Shown: positions 16,173 to 26,120, counted from the first letter of the stretch. The stretch is DNA of 64,000 bases from CAYFQB01 sp964345225 (GCA_964345225.1 CAYFQB010000043.1:1-64000); one strand, 5' to 3'. Notes: generated by a model not told the origin, from the letters alone. Numbers and translations are program-made.

Positions 16173-17420
16173 GTGAAGGTAATGCTCTTTCTCTTAATTT
16201 TTTTACTAGTACTGCATTCCTCGGTGCTGGCAGATGATTTCGTTTTCAGTGGCTATACCGAAGTAGGCAGAAGGTCAACATCTGAAGATTATGAAGAAGA
16301 GGACGGGGACAACGACTACAACTACCAGAATTACCACCTGAAATTAATTCACAAAATTTCTGACCGCCTTACCTGCGGTGCAAGTTCCTTTATATACAAT
16401 AAAGATTACAAGTCTGAAGATCATTTAGATAATATCTCAAGAATTTATAAAGCCAGCTTGTCTTATTACATCAGGAATTTCAGTAAAGAATACCTCAGAA
16501 CAGACTTTAAGATAAAATACAAAGAGAAGCGCTATGAAAATTCACCTGAAAGTGAATATGACCAGATCAGGGCCGAACCCTCTTTGACGTTTAAGAAAAA
16601 GGACTTCTATACAGTCAATCTGTCTGCCGGGATCGATAATTTTGACTATCTTGAAGCAGGAGAAAAAGACCAACTTAAGATCTTTGCTAGAATCAGAGGA
16701 AACATATATCCATTTGAAAAAAAATTCAGACTTGTATCTTCTTATAAGATAGAGAGATTAAAACAGAAAAAAATATATCGTAAAAGGACCAAGCATGATA
16801 TTATGGGTGGATTTGATTATGTATTTAATCATCCCTGGGTCTACAAAATTAAAGCAAGGGCAAAATGGGGCCAGAGGGATACCAAGGAAGAAGAGGAAAG
16901 AGATGAAGATTATGACTATGAATATTGGCGATTCTATACAAAAACAGAGCACAGAATAAATCCAAAATTAAAAACATCCCTTAAATACCAGTACTTCGAG
17001 AAAGACTACATCAGCGCTGATTTAGATCACAAGGGCTTTTATATCCTGAGTGGATTGGATTACGAAATATTCAATGATAAAGAGCAGAAATTCCGGCTTA
17101 ATCTTGACGTCGAGCACAAGGATGTTGATTACATTTTTAAGTCTGACAATAATTACTGTAAAGAAACGCTCATGATAAAAGCGGGTTACAAGAAAAAGAA
17201 GAATTGGAAGGTATCGGCATCATTAAAAGGGAATTTTTATGACTACAACGACCCGGACAATAATAAAAAAAGATACTATGTAAAGATATCTGGTGAGAAG
17301 TTGTTTTTAGAAGGGGATTTAGTTCTTTCAGCAGACCTCAAATACAGGTACACAGACTACGACAAAAAAGATAATACAGGAAAAGAGTCAGTAAGAATCG
17401 ACTTCAAATATAAATTCTGA
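16173..17420 (+). CDS. Predicted outer-membrane beta-barrel protein
   Basis: 415 aa. A signal peptide MKVMLFLLIFLLVLHSSVLA is followed by DDFVFSGYTEVG. The rest is a very charged, Tyr-rich sequence with alternating-residue strands (LKLIHKISDRLTCGAS, LRTDFKIKYKEKRYEN, LKADLKYRYTDYDKK-like segments), ending IDFKYKF with the C-terminal Phe expected of barrels inserted by BAM. No named family is recognised; the pattern resembles uncharacterised barrels of Nitrospirota and Deltaproteobacteria. The GTG start at 16173 gives a basic N-terminus; an ATG at 16182 is an alternative. It stands 128 bases after the HEAT gene. Confidence 0.75.
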   Translation: MKVMLFLLIFLLVLHSSVLADDFVFSGYTEVGRRSTSEDYEEEDGDNDYNYQNYHLKLIHKISDRLTCGASSFIYNKDYKSEDHLDNISRIYKASLSYYIRNFSKEYLRTDFKIKYKEKRYENSPESEYDQIRAEPSLTFKKKDFYTVNLSAGIDNFDYLEAGEKDQLKIFARIRGNIYPFEKKFRLVSSYKIERLKQKKIYRKRTKHDIMGGFDYVFNHPWVYKIKARAKWGQRDTKEEEERDEDYDYEYWRFYTKTEHRINPKLKTSLKYQYFEKDYISADLDHKGFYILSGLDYEIFNDKEQKFRLNLDVEHKDVDYIFKSDNNYCKETLMIKAGYKKKKNWKVSASLKGNFYDYNDPDNNKKRYYVKISGEKLFLEGDLVLSADLKYRYTDYDKKDNTGKESVRIDFKYKF

Positions 17421-17469
17421 ACAAATTCTTGATATTATCAGATCATCTCCAAACCACCCGCTCCATTTT

Positions 17470-17690
17470 CTGTCATTGGTCATTAGTCATTGGTCATTGG
17501 TGATGAGTGAGTAAAGTATAAATCGTCTTACGGCAACGGTTACGATGCCCGTTTACTCTTCGCATGGCACATGGCGCTCGGCGCATAGCGTTCTTTTTTA
17601 CTCCTTACTCCTTACTCCTTACTCCTCACTCCTTACCCCTTACTGCCTACTGCTTACTCCCTACCCATTATTCTTTGCGCCCTTTGAGTC
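17470..17690. repeat. Heptamer-periodic dispersed-repeat block
   Basis: The 358-base gap has no gene. In order it holds: GGTCATTAGTCATTGGTCATTGG (7-base period, about 17476-17500); the GGTTACGATGCCCGTTTACTC module, then TTCGCATGGCACATGGCGC (about 17538-17575); and then ACTCCTT repeated with drift about ten times (about 17588-17665). The last two modules recur, inverted, around 37,920-38,000 and, same orientation, at 59,020-59,060. Confidence 0.85.
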
Positions 17691-17778
17691 TTTGCGGTTA
17701 TATATCTCCTCTAATATCAATCAGTTAAATCGTTGTCTGGCAACCAAATGGGTTAAGAACTATATTATCAACCGGGAT

Positions 17779-18342
17779 TCATTCTGAAACCTCTGGTTTC
17801 ATGAAATATCTTAAATAGAGCAGTGCTCCTAAATCATAGATGAAATGCAATTGAATAGGTATGATAAGGCTCTCGTATAAAAGGAAAAAGAGCCCTAAAT
17901 AGAACCCCATGATTGTAGCCATAACAACGTATGCAGGTGTTACAAGATGTATAAGGCCAAAAATAATGCTTGCAAAAATAATCCCGAATTTTTCCTGAAT
18001 TACTCCACGAAACAGGATTTCCTCTGCAAATCCCGCAATGAGGGAAATCATTACAATATCCAGGATACGGGCATTGGAAAATACTTCTTTTATATCGGTT
18101 ATGACTGTTTTTCTGAGTGATCCTATGAGCGGAATCCTTTCAGCCTTTTTTGATAGTGATGATAAAAAAAGGGCAAGGGGTAATAATGATCCCAGTGTGC
18201 CTATAAAAATATCGCGTGCAAGATTTCCGGTTGACAGATTAATTCTAATATCAAACCATATCGCTAATCCAATAGCTGTTATAACTACCATGCCTTCAGC
18301 CAAACACGCAAGGATTAAAAGCTTATGCCTTGAGTATTCCAT
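17779..18342 (-). CDS. CPBP-family intramembrane glutamic protease (Rce1/CAAX type)
   Basis: 187 aa membrane protein with about five hydrophobic helices. Motif 1 GFAEEILFRGVIQEKFG holds the paired catalytic glutamates (~108-124), motif 2 is FGLIHLV (~132-138), and motif 3 is QLHFIYDLGAL near the end. Bacterial members are involved in bacteriocin processing or immunity, or are of unknown role. No bacteriocin gene is seen nearby. It is shorter than many CPBP proteins (~220-300 aa) but has all core motifs. It is flanked by a repeat block and the GlcF-like gene in the same orientation. Confidence 0.85.
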   Translation of the reverse strand: MEYSRHKLLILACLAEGMVVITAIGLAIWFDIRINLSTGNLARDIFIGTLGSLLPLALFLSSLSKKAERIPLIGSLRKTVITDIKEVFSNARILDIVMISLIAGFAEEILFRGVIQEKFGIIFASIIFGLIHLVTPAYVVMATIMGFYLGLFFLLYESLIIPIQLHFIYDLGALLYLRYFMKPEVSE

Positions 18343-18416
18343 GATAAGAAATTATACCCTGCCTGATAATTGTTATAGGCTGCAGTTCTGAAAAATAGAT
18401 ATTATCCTGAAACCTT

Positions 18417-19598
18417 TTAATTTACGCCTGACTGCCTGTAGCAATATGCTTCTTCTATCAATTCAATGAGATGGAGCACCGGCCTGTCAGAAATTTTCTG
18501 GCTCAACTGAAGAATGCATCCGGGGCATGAGGTAATGACTGTATCGGCTTTTGAATCCATAATATTTTTTGAGCATTTCATCAGGAGATTGCTGGATATA
18601 TCTCTGTATGACAAACAGAAGAGTCCTCCAAGACCGCAACAGCCGGATTCTTCTGAATCTATGAGTTCGATACCTGCCTTTCTAACAATCTCTCTGGGTT
18701 CATTCTTAATGCCAAGCCCGTGATAAAGATGGCAGGGGTCGTGGTAAACAGAGGTTTTATCTATTGATTCAGTAATTTCCAGCCTGTCATTGAAAAAAAC
18801 AGATATATCCATTGCCTTTTCCAGTCCTTCTCCAGCAATTTTGGGATAATCCTTTTTTAAATTAAGAGTGCAGGTTGGGCACAAACTTAATATTGCTTCT
18901 ACCTTAAGTCTGCTGAACACACGGAGATTTTTCTTTGCAAGCTTAATTGCCTCTTCTTCAAGACCGAGATTCCTTAACGGAGCTCCGCAACATAACTCTC
19001 CTTTTGGAAGGACAACTTCATAACCGAATCTCTTAAGTACATTTATCAGCGATTCCCCGAGTTGCGGAAAAAGGAAATTTATGCTGCACCCGGTAAAAAT
19101 TGCGACCCTGCCCTTCTTATTCAAGACCTTGAAAATCCTTCCTTTGCTTCGAAAAGGAGTATCAGAGAACTCCGGAGTAAACGGAATGACACCCTTCCTG
19201 ACAAGAGCAGGCAGTAAAATGTGCCTGCTCATCCGCAATATTTTGAAACTTAATTCAGGCCACTTTGTCGAGAATTTGACAAGGTTCCTCAGGCGTTTTC
19301 TTCTCTTGTCGGTCTTTCTCAGTAGTGCTCTTCCATGATATATAGCTCCGGTAATGTCAACACCGGGCGAGCACAGACCAGTGCAAGCCTCGCAGAGAAT
19401 ACAGCTGAAGATACGCTCGTTCAGCAGGGTCGATGGTTTTAACTGTCCTGTTGCAAGACCCCGGAGAAGTGTAATGCGCCCCCTTGCTCCCATTGCCTCA
19501 GTGGTGTCAGTGTCGTACGTGGGGCAGAATGCCTTGCAACTGCCGCAGCGAACACATTTTGAAAGTTCTTCAATGTATTTTGACTGTTCAGTATTCAT
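18417..19598 (-). CDS. GlcF-like (Fe-S)-binding oxidoreductase subunit
   Basis: 393 aa. N-terminal ferredoxin domain with two 4Fe-4S motifs, CVRCGSCKAFCPTY (Cys 15, 18, 21, 25) and CILCEACTGLCSPG (Cys 66, 69, 72, 76). Two CCG domains follow, ELCCGAPLRNLG (~202) and SGCCGLGGLFCLS (~318), as in glycolate/lactate oxidase Fe-S subunits and heterodisulfide reductase D-like proteins. The flavoprotein partner (GlcD-like) is not in the window. The neighbouring larE hints at lactate or 2-hydroxyacid metabolism, which is inference. Confidence 0.85.
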   Translation of the reverse strand: MNTEQSKYIEELSKCVRCGSCKAFCPTYDTDTTEAMGARGRITLLRGLATGQLKPSTLLNERIFSCILCEACTGLCSPGVDITGAIYHGRALLRKTDKRRKRLRNLVKFSTKWPELSFKILRMSRHILLPALVRKGVIPFTPEFSDTPFRSKGRIFKVLNKKGRVAIFTGCSINFLFPQLGESLINVLKRFGYEVVLPKGELCCGAPLRNLGLEEEAIKLAKKNLRVFSRLKVEAILSLCPTCTLNLKKDYPKIAGEGLEKAMDISVFFNDRLEITESIDKTSVYHDPCHLYHGLGIKNEPREIVRKAGIELIDSEESGCCGLGGLFCLSYRDISSNLLMKCSKNIMDSKADTVITSCPGCILQLSQKISDRPVLHLIELIEEAYCYRQSGVN

Positions 19599-19689
19599 AA
19601 GAAAATAAGATTCAAAGGAGATTGAAAATTGAAAAAGTGACTGCCGTTTATTTTCTCAGTCTTAGATTTTCAATTTGCAATTTTTAATG

Positions 19690-20508
19690 TTATAGCATTC
19701 TGTTCATGCTTCCACTTCTGTAGCCTTCAAGGTCAAGGGATACAAATCTGTAGCCTAAAGATATTAATCTTTCTGTAACAATCCGCCTGTTTTTGGGATT
19801 TATCAAAATATGCATGTCTTTCTCAGAGACTTCTATTCTTGCAGTATCGCCGTGGCTTCTTACCCTTACTTCATATATCCCAAAAGTTCTGAGAAATTCT
19901 TCTGCCTCCTCAACACGCATTAAGGCTGCCTTTGTTATTCTTTTTCCATAAGGAAATCTCGAAGAAAGACATGGTGAGGAAGGCTTATTCCAAGAATTCA
20001 GACCGAGTTCTTTCGAGATTTTACGAATTTCGTCTTTCTTGAAACTGCATTCAGCGAGCGGGCTTCTTACTTTATACAAATTTGCAGCCATTCTTCCAGG
20101 CCTGTAATCATTTATGTCGTCTGCATTACTTCCGTCAAATATAAATCTGAAACCACCCTCATCTGCAATCACCTGTAATTTTTTAAAAAGCTCATCCTTG
20201 CAGTAAAAGCAGCGTTCCGGGGGATTGCTGACGAATGAATCGTTTAATAATTCTTCAGTCTTGATTATCTGTTGCTCAACATCTGTTTCTTTAGCAAATG
20301 ATATCGCACTATTGAGATCTTTTCTTGGCATTGTCTCAGAAGCAGCGGTAACAGCCAAAATCTTCATACCTGATATTTTCATGGCCTTCAGTAAAAAAGA
20401 ACTGTCAACCCCGCCTGAGAATGCTAGAACCGCACTCTCCAGATCACGAAGCAGTGAGATTAAATTTGAGAATTTTTCTCTAATTGCAGCGCTTTCTTTA
20501 TAGTTCAC
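19690..20508 (-). CDS. larE: ATP-dependent sacrificial sulfur transferase LarE
   Basis: 272 aa. LarE adenylates a nicotinate-derived dinucleotide and gives up a sulfur in making the nickel-pincer cofactor of lactate racemase and related enzymes. PP-loop SGGVDSS at 31-37; NPPERCFYCK (~114-123) carries cysteines of the family; PSSPCLSSRFPYGKRIT (~182-198) is the second conserved block. CxxC-type members bind an Fe-S cluster and need not be sacrificial. larA, larB and larC are not in the window. The start overlaps the rng stop by 4 bases, suggesting one transcript. Confidence 0.9.
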   Translation of the reverse strand: MNYKESAAIREKFSNLISLLRDLESAVLAFSGGVDSSFLLKAMKISGMKILAVTAASETMPRKDLNSAISFAKETDVEQQIIKTEELLNDSFVSNPPERCFYCKDELFKKLQVIADEGGFRFIFDGSNADDINDYRPGRMAANLYKVRSPLAECSFKKDEIRKISKELGLNSWNKPSSPCLSSRFPYGKRITKAALMRVEEAEEFLRTFGIYEVRVRSHGDTARIEVSEKDMHILINPKNRRIVTERLISLGYRFVSLDLEGYRSGSMNRML

Positions 20509-22019
20509 AGTGAGTTCACCTCGTAATTCTCCTGATGCATCTTGTTGTCAGCGCTTATTATCACCTTAACGCCGTATTTGCTTTCGACATCCTCGATCCC
20601 CAGCATTTCTTCATCAGAGAGAAGCTCTGCCACAGTCGGATGAGTAGTAATTATTATCTTTTTGCTGCCGTGCCTTGCAAGTTTCTTAATTTCCCTTAAT
20701 ATTTCGAAACATAGCGTCTCAGGAGATGATACAAATCCCTTCCCCTCACAGTATGGGCATGTTGTGCAGAGTGTCCTGCCAAGGCTCTCTCTCACCCTTT
20801 TCCTTGTCATCTGTATAAGCCCCAGTTCTGATATATGGAAAATTGTATTCTTTGCCCTGTCCCTCTTCATCGCCTCAATAAAGGCATTGAAAAGCTTCTC
20901 TCTGTTTTCGGGTTTGTCCATATCTATGAAATCCACTATGATTATTCCTCCGAGGTTTCTCAGTCTTATCTGGTAAGCTATCTCTTTGACAGCCTCGAGG
21001 TTCGTCTTGAGTATTGTATCTTCAAGACCTTCTTTGCCTACAAACTTGCCTGTGTTAACATCAATGACCGTCATAGCCTCTGTCTGGTCAACCACGATGT
21101 ATCCCCCTGATTTCAACCAGACCTTTCTCCCGATTGCCCTTGATATGTCAAGTTCTACGCCGAATGCGTCAAATATAGGCTCTGTTTCTTCATAAAGCTC
21201 AATCTTGTCTAAAAGTTTTGGGAAGTAGGTCTTTACGAATTCAATCATTCTTTCATATTCTTCAGGAGAATCTATTATCAGTCTTGAAACATCCTGGCTC
21301 ATGAGATCACGAACGCTTCTGAATACAAGGTCTATGTCGCTGTAAAGAAGCCCTCGTGCCGGCACCCTGTCCTTCTTTTCCTGAACGTTCTTCCACAGAA
21401 GAAGAAGGAATTCGAGGTCCTTTTTTATATCCTCTTCCTGGGAATTCTCGCTTGCGGTCCTTATTATAAGTCCGTAACCATTCGGTTTAATGTTTTCAAC
21501 AATCGTCTTAAGCCTATTTCGTTCTTCCTCATCTGATATTCTCCTTGATATACCAATATGTTCCACATTCGGCATCAGGACAAGATATCTGCCAGGCAAG
21601 GTTATGTATGATGTGACCCTCGCACCCTTGCTTCCAATAGGGTCTTTAGAGACCTGCACCAGAAGCTCCTGTCCTTCCTGTATAATTTCTTCTATCGTCA
21701 TCTCAAGACGTTCTTTTCTTGATATAAGCTCTATAGTATTATTCTCGTCTACATCTTCTTCATCTTCGAATAATGGGGCATATTCATCCGTATCAGTCTG
21801 AACATCAGCTACATAGAGAAAAGCTGCCTTTTCGAGTCCTATATCTACAAAGGCTGACTGCATACCGGGAAGTATCTTTACGATCTTTCCTTTGTATATG
21901 TTCCCCACGAGACTTTCATCACGCATCCGCTCAACATAGAATTCAACTACCTGCCCGCCTTCAAGCAGACCGACTCTTGTTTCTCCTCTTGTAACATTTA
22001 TCAGGATTTCACTGCCCAT
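20505..22019 (-). CDS. rng: Ribonuclease G (RNase E/G family)
   Basis: 504 aa. Single-strand endoribonuclease that processes 16S rRNA and turns over mRNA. S1 domain (~38-125, including GNIYKGKIVKILPGMQSAFVDIG), RNase H-like region, then catalytic aspartates in VIDVNTG and IIIVDFIDM (~345-353). The Zn-link motif TCPYCEGKG is followed by the small C-terminal domain. There is no long disordered scaffold as in E. coli RNase E, so the RNase G label fits. It overlaps the radical SAM gene upstream by 19 bases and larE downstream by 4. Confidence 0.93.
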   Translation of the reverse strand: MGSEILINVTRGETRVGLLEGGQVVEFYVERMRDESLVGNIYKGKIVKILPGMQSAFVDIGLEKAAFLYVADVQTDTDEYAPLFEDEEDVDENNTIELISRKERLEMTIEEIIQEGQELLVQVSKDPIGSKGARVTSYITLPGRYLVLMPNVEHIGISRRISDEEERNRLKTIVENIKPNGYGLIIRTASENSQEEDIKKDLEFLLLLWKNVQEKKDRVPARGLLYSDIDLVFRSVRDLMSQDVSRLIIDSPEEYERMIEFVKTYFPKLLDKIELYEETEPIFDAFGVELDISRAIGRKVWLKSGGYIVVDQTEAMTVIDVNTGKFVGKEGLEDTILKTNLEAVKEIAYQIRLRNLGGIIIVDFIDMDKPENREKLFNAFIEAMKRDRAKNTIFHISELGLIQMTRKRVRESLGRTLCTTCPYCEGKGFVSSPETLCFEILREIKKLARHGSKKIIITTHPTVAELLSDEEMLGIEDVESKYGVKVIISADNKMHQENYEVNSL

Positions 22020-24490
22020 CTCTTTTCCTCATCCATTAATTCTGTCCATTGTCCATCCCAGCCATACATCGCTATCCTTGTTATATCCAGTTCTTCTAAA
22101 GGGACATTGAAAATTTCAGGGATCACTTCGTCAAGCCTCAATTTTATCTCCCCGCGGTCAATAATCGTTAGATGTACTGTTTGGCTATCTATTTTAATAA
22201 GCTCTTCAACCACTTCCTTTATATTGATATGTTTGCTGTTTTTTATAATACGTACAGCCTTTTTTTCTAAATATCTGTCAACATCCAGTTCATTGTTGTG
22301 TTTTACTTCATAAATATATTTTATTATAAAACTATTTAGAGTTTTTTCTCTTCCTATTAATATATCCATCTTATCTGCAAGAATTCCCTCTGGTAACGTT
22401 CGGTTTAAATTCATCAGTCCTTCACTTATGTCAAAAGGCAGTATTAGTTCCACATCCATATATTCTTTTAGGCCGGCAACACCCACTTTGAGCGCAGGAC
22501 CAAAAGATATTCTGGGAGAAGGATGAAAACCTCCGGAGTACTTGAAAGGGAACCCTGCCCTTCGCATTGCACGTATTATCGCTGAGGTCAGCTCAAGATG
22601 TGAAAGGTATCTGGCATTGCCTGTCTTTGCATACCTCAATCTAACCCTGATTGAGTTATCTTTCTCTTCATCATGCCGTTGTGCGGCAGTCTGAAAAACT
22701 GAAGCTGGTATTATTTCATTCTGAACTCTGAGCTCTGATTGCTCATTTTCTGCTTTATCTGGTATACACTCAAGACCGCAGTTATGGCATTGTTCTCTGC
22801 AGTCCGGGGTAATTTCACTTGAAAGCGCGTTCTGGTGTTCTTCCCACAGGTAATCTTTTGTTATCCCCGTGTTGATATTTTCCCAAGGGAAAGTTGACTC
22901 TTTACTGTACTCTCTAACAGCAAAATCTGCAGCATCCATTCCGGAGGCTTCCATAGCCTCTTTCCATTTGTTAAAATCAAAAGCATCAGACCATCCATCA
23001 AGCCTGCAACCGAGGGACCAGGCCTTCTCAATAAGATTTGAGAGGCTTTCATCTCCTCTTGAAAGAGCAGCCTCCAGCATTGACATCTCCTCAAGGTGGC
23101 CTTTAAATTTAACACCCCTTTTTAAAAATTTCCTCTTCAGGTAATTGTTCTTCTCTTTTAAGATTTTTAAATCATCCTGCCCAAACCACTGAAACGGTGT
23201 ATGAGGCTTCGGTACAAAAGAAGATATGCCTATACTTATGTTAATGTGCCTTCCCGTCAGCTTTTTAGATATCTTTATTGCATCAAGAACCATTTCAGGA
23301 ATCGAAGTAATGTCGTCTTCGGTCTCTGTAGGAAGTCCGGTCATAAAATATAGCTTTAGATTATGCCAGCCCTCCATGAAAAGAGTTTCTAATGTACGGA
23401 CATATGTTTCTCCAGAGAAGTCTTTGTTTATAACCGCCCTAAGCCTGTCAGTCCCTGCTTCAGGCGCAATAGTAAAACCTGTTTTTCTTACGGTTTTTAT
23501 TTCTCTTATGATTTCGCTGTTCACAGATCCCACCCTGAGAGAAGGAAGTGATATGGAAATCCTCCTTTTATAAAACCTTCTGTTAAACTCTTTCATAATC
23601 TGGTAAAGGCAAGAGTAATCCCCTGTATTCAGCGATGTGAAAGAGATATCTTCGTACCCTGTATTTTTTAAAGATCTTTCCGCTAATTCGAGCACTTTCT
23701 CTGGTGACCTCTCACGCACTGGCCTGTAGGTTATCCCGGCCTGGCAGAACCGGCATCCCATAGAACAGCCCCTCGATATCTCGATATTTATCCTGTCATG
23801 AACTATCTTTGTAAAAGGCACAACAGGGCTAACAGGAAAAGGTGCATCATCAAGAGAAGATACAATCCTGCGGTTTATTACACTGTCTTTATCCAGAGAA
23901 GGCACAAATACACCTTCTATTTCAGACAGGGCCTTTAAAAGCGCGTGTTTGTCGTTCAAGCTCTCATCCCTCCAGAAGTAATAAGTATCCATAATCTCAC
24001 CGATGGCATCTTCTGCGTCTCCTATCAGAAAGGCATCAATAAATTCAGACATGGGAAAAGGATTTACAGTGCATGGCCCACCCGCAATAATAAGAGGACA
24101 GCCTTTTTTGTTCAGTCGCTCTTCAGACCTCAGGGGTATTCCTCCAAGATAAAGCATATTTAATACAGTTGTATATGAAAGTTCATACTGCAGGCTGAAC
24201 CCCACAATGTCGAAATCCTTTAGAGGTCGTCTCGATTCAAGAGAAGACAGCAATAGCCCTCTTTTTTTCATGGCATCTTCCATGTCTGTCCAGGGTGAGA
24301 AAACCCTTTCTGCAGAGGCAAAATGGATGTTATTTATTATGCTGTAAAGAATCTTAAGCCCAAGATGCGACATGCCTATCTCGTATACGTCGGGAAAGGC
24401 AAGAGCTACTCTAACCCGGGCATCCTTATTTATTGAGTTAAACTCGTTATTTATATATCTGCTCGGTTTCTGAAAAGACAAAAGGTTCAC
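22001..24490 (-). CDS. B12-binding-type radical SAM protein fused to a DUF2344 domain
   Basis: 829 aa. N-terminal ~600 residues match the TIGR03960 type: a B12-binding-like domain (ALAFPDVYEIGMSHLGLKILY, GFSLQYELSYTTVLNML), then a radical SAM core with the 4Fe-4S motif CSMGCRFCQAG (~241-251). The C-terminal ~230 residues are the TIGR03936/DUF2344 domain (RLRYAKTGNARYLSHLELT, FKYSGGFHPSPRISFGPAL). A Cys-rich linker CREQCHNCGLEC joins them. In other genomes these are separate neighbours beside rng; fusion is also known. An RNA or ribosome modification role is suspected from the rng linkage but unproven. Confidence 0.88.
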   Translation of the reverse strand: MNLLSFQKPSRYINNEFNSINKDARVRVALAFPDVYEIGMSHLGLKILYSIINNIHFASAERVFSPWTDMEDAMKKRGLLLSSLESRRPLKDFDIVGFSLQYELSYTTVLNMLYLGGIPLRSEERLNKKGCPLIIAGGPCTVNPFPMSEFIDAFLIGDAEDAIGEIMDTYYFWRDESLNDKHALLKALSEIEGVFVPSLDKDSVINRRIVSSLDDAPFPVSPVVPFTKIVHDRINIEISRGCSMGCRFCQAGITYRPVRERSPEKVLELAERSLKNTGYEDISFTSLNTGDYSCLYQIMKEFNRRFYKRRISISLPSLRVGSVNSEIIREIKTVRKTGFTIAPEAGTDRLRAVINKDFSGETYVRTLETLFMEGWHNLKLYFMTGLPTETEDDITSIPEMVLDAIKISKKLTGRHINISIGISSFVPKPHTPFQWFGQDDLKILKEKNNYLKRKFLKRGVKFKGHLEEMSMLEAALSRGDESLSNLIEKAWSLGCRLDGWSDAFDFNKWKEAMEASGMDAADFAVREYSKESTFPWENINTGITKDYLWEEHQNALSSEITPDCREQCHNCGLECIPDKAENEQSELRVQNEIIPASVFQTAAQRHDEEKDNSIRVRLRYAKTGNARYLSHLELTSAIIRAMRRAGFPFKYSGGFHPSPRISFGPALKVGVAGLKEYMDVELILPFDISEGLMNLNRTLPEGILADKMDILIGREKTLNSFIIKYIYEVKHNNELDVDRYLEKKAVRIIKNSKHINIKEVVEELIKIDSQTVHLTIIDRGEIKLRLDEVIPEIFNVPLEELDITRIAMYGWDGQWTELMDEEKRWAVKS

Positions 24491-24621
24491 GAATTAAAGA
24501 TAACACCCCCGGATATGCTTTGGCAAGGCAGGATACCTAGTATGCAAGGCGGGATAGGCATCCTTTTGACCTTTTGGTTCTTGACTTAAGATATTAATAA
24601 AGGCTTTAATAACAAGTGAAA

Positions 24622-25380
24622 ATGTATAAATATCTTTTTATTGCTATCTTAATAGTTTATGCCTTCTCATGTTCCGGGAAAGATGCTGTTAAGCCCGCAG
24701 AAAAGTTTGATGCGGAAAAGTCTTTTGTTACGGCGAATGAACTGATAGATAAAAAGGATTATGAAGAAGCAAGGGCTATCTTACTGGAAATAAAGAACAG
24801 GGATCTCTCCAAAAAATATGCGCCTCTTGCACAGCTCAGAATTGCCGATTCATATGTTAAAGAAGAAGAAACCGATCTTGCTATTGCTGAGTACAAGAGA
24901 TTTCAGGAAATATATCCAGACCACAGGCATGCTACATATGCACAGTATCAGATCGCGATGATTTATTTCAATCAGATCGAGGGACCCGAGAGAGGATATG
25001 GAGGTGCAGCACGGTCGATTTTAGAATTCGAGAAATTAAAAAGAGACTTTCCTAGGAATCCTTACAAGGAACAGATCGAAATAAGGATCAAAAAGTGCAG
25101 AAATATAATGGCAGATTATGAATTTCTTGTCGGAGAGTTTTATCATAAAAAAGGCTCATACAAGGCGGCAATCAGCCGCTATGAATACCTGCTTGAGAAT
25201 TTCCCTGATTACAAAAACGTTGCTAAAGTATTATTTAATCTCGGCATCTCATATAAAAAAGACGGTCAGATGGCAAAGGCTGGTAAATATCTCAACCGCC
25301 TTATAAAAGAATATCCGGATAGCCCACAGGTTTCTGATGCAACAAAGGAGCTTGCTTCATTGGAGGCTGACAAAAAATAA
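24622..25380 (+). CDS. bamD: BamD-like outer-membrane assembly lipoprotein
   Basis: About 252 aa, with a GTG two codons upstream at 24616 as the alternative start. Lipoprotein signal YLFIAILIVYAFSC with lipobox Cys, then tandem TPRs: SFVTANELIDKKDYEEARAI, APLAQLRIADSYVKEEE, ATYAQYQIAMIYFNQI, and a C-terminal pair EFLVGEFYHKKGSYKAAIS and KVLFNLGISYKKDGQMAKA. This matches BamD/YfiO/ComL of the BAM complex, which folds outer-membrane barrels. It is divergent from the radical SAM gene and followed 20 bases later by the siroheme gene. A generic TPR lipoprotein is the alternative. Confidence 0.82.
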   Translation: MYKYLFIAILIVYAFSCSGKDAVKPAEKFDAEKSFVTANELIDKKDYEEARAILLEIKNRDLSKKYAPLAQLRIADSYVKEEETDLAIAEYKRFQEIYPDHRHATYAQYQIAMIYFNQIEGPERGYGGAARSILEFEKLKRDFPRNPYKEQIEIRIKKCRNIMADYEFLVGEFYHKKGSYKAAISRYEYLLENFPDYKNVAKVLFNLGISYKKDGQMAKAGKYLNRLIKEYPDSPQVSDATKELASLEADKK

Positions 25381-25400
25381 TACGGGAAATTCTTCCACCA

Positions 25401-26039
25401 GTGAATTACTATCCTGCATACCTTAACTTAAAAGGCAAAAAAGTTGTTGTTGTTGGCGGTGGTAAGGTTGCCGAAAGAAAAATAATCTCGCTTATTAAAT
25501 CAGGTGCGGATATTACTGTAGTGAGCCCTTCTCTGACAGGAAGACTACAGCAAGAGAAAAAAGAGAAAAGGATCAGGCATTTATCTCACACCTACAGAAA
25601 TAGCGACCTTAAAGAAGCTTTTCTCGTAATTGCGGCAACAGATTCTCCTGAAATGAATACAAAGGTGGCCGAAGATGCACCTGCACTTGTGAACGTGGTA
25701 GACGTTCCTTCACTATGCAATTTCATTGCTCCTTCCATCATCAAAAGAGGGTCCCTTATTATTGCTGTATCAACCAGCGGTGCAAGCCCTGCCATTTCAA
25801 AGGCTGTACGAAAAGAACTTCAAAAAATATATGGTTCTGAGTTTTCAGGGTTTTTGGCTTTCATAAAAAAAATCAGGGGAAAAGCAATGACCGATATCAA
25901 AGAAAAAAGTAAAAGGGAAAAGTTTCTGAAAAGCCTTGCATCAGAGAATATATTGAATACTTTGAGATTGAAAGGGCTTAAAGCTGTCAAGAAGACTATT
26001 CTTGAAAGATTTGAGAGATTAAAAAATTATTCTGTTTGA
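25401..26039 (+). CDS. Precorrin-2 dehydrogenase / sirohydrochlorin ferrochelatase (Met8/CysG-N type)
   Basis: 212 aa, GTG start. Oxidises precorrin-2 to sirohydrochlorin with NAD+, and in bifunctional forms inserts iron to give siroheme. The Rossmann motif VVVVGGGKVAERKI is at residues ~15-28; VIAATDSPEMN and NVVDVPSLCNFIAPSIIKRGSLIIAVSTSGASPA (split blocks) are characteristic. It has no C-terminal uroporphyrinogen methyltransferase, so it is the stand-alone form. It would supply siroheme for sulfite or nitrite reductases, or for heme by the alternative route. No other heme gene follows; next comes a convergent orphan gene. Confidence 0.92.
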   Translation: MNYYPAYLNLKGKKVVVVGGGKVAERKIISLIKSGADITVVSPSLTGRLQQEKKEKRIRHLSHTYRNSDLKEAFLVIAATDSPEMNTKVAEDAPALVNVVDVPSLCNFIAPSIIKRGSLIIAVSTSGASPAISKAVRKELQKIYGSEFSGFLAFIKKIRGKAMTDIKEKSKREKFLKSLASENILNTLRLKGLKAVKKTILERFERLKNYSV

Positions 26040-26120
26040 AACTTCTGTGTTATACTATTAAAACATTTGAAGCAGGCATACCGCAAAAAAATCCTGTATT
26101 CAGGTTGAGCGTACAGTTAG

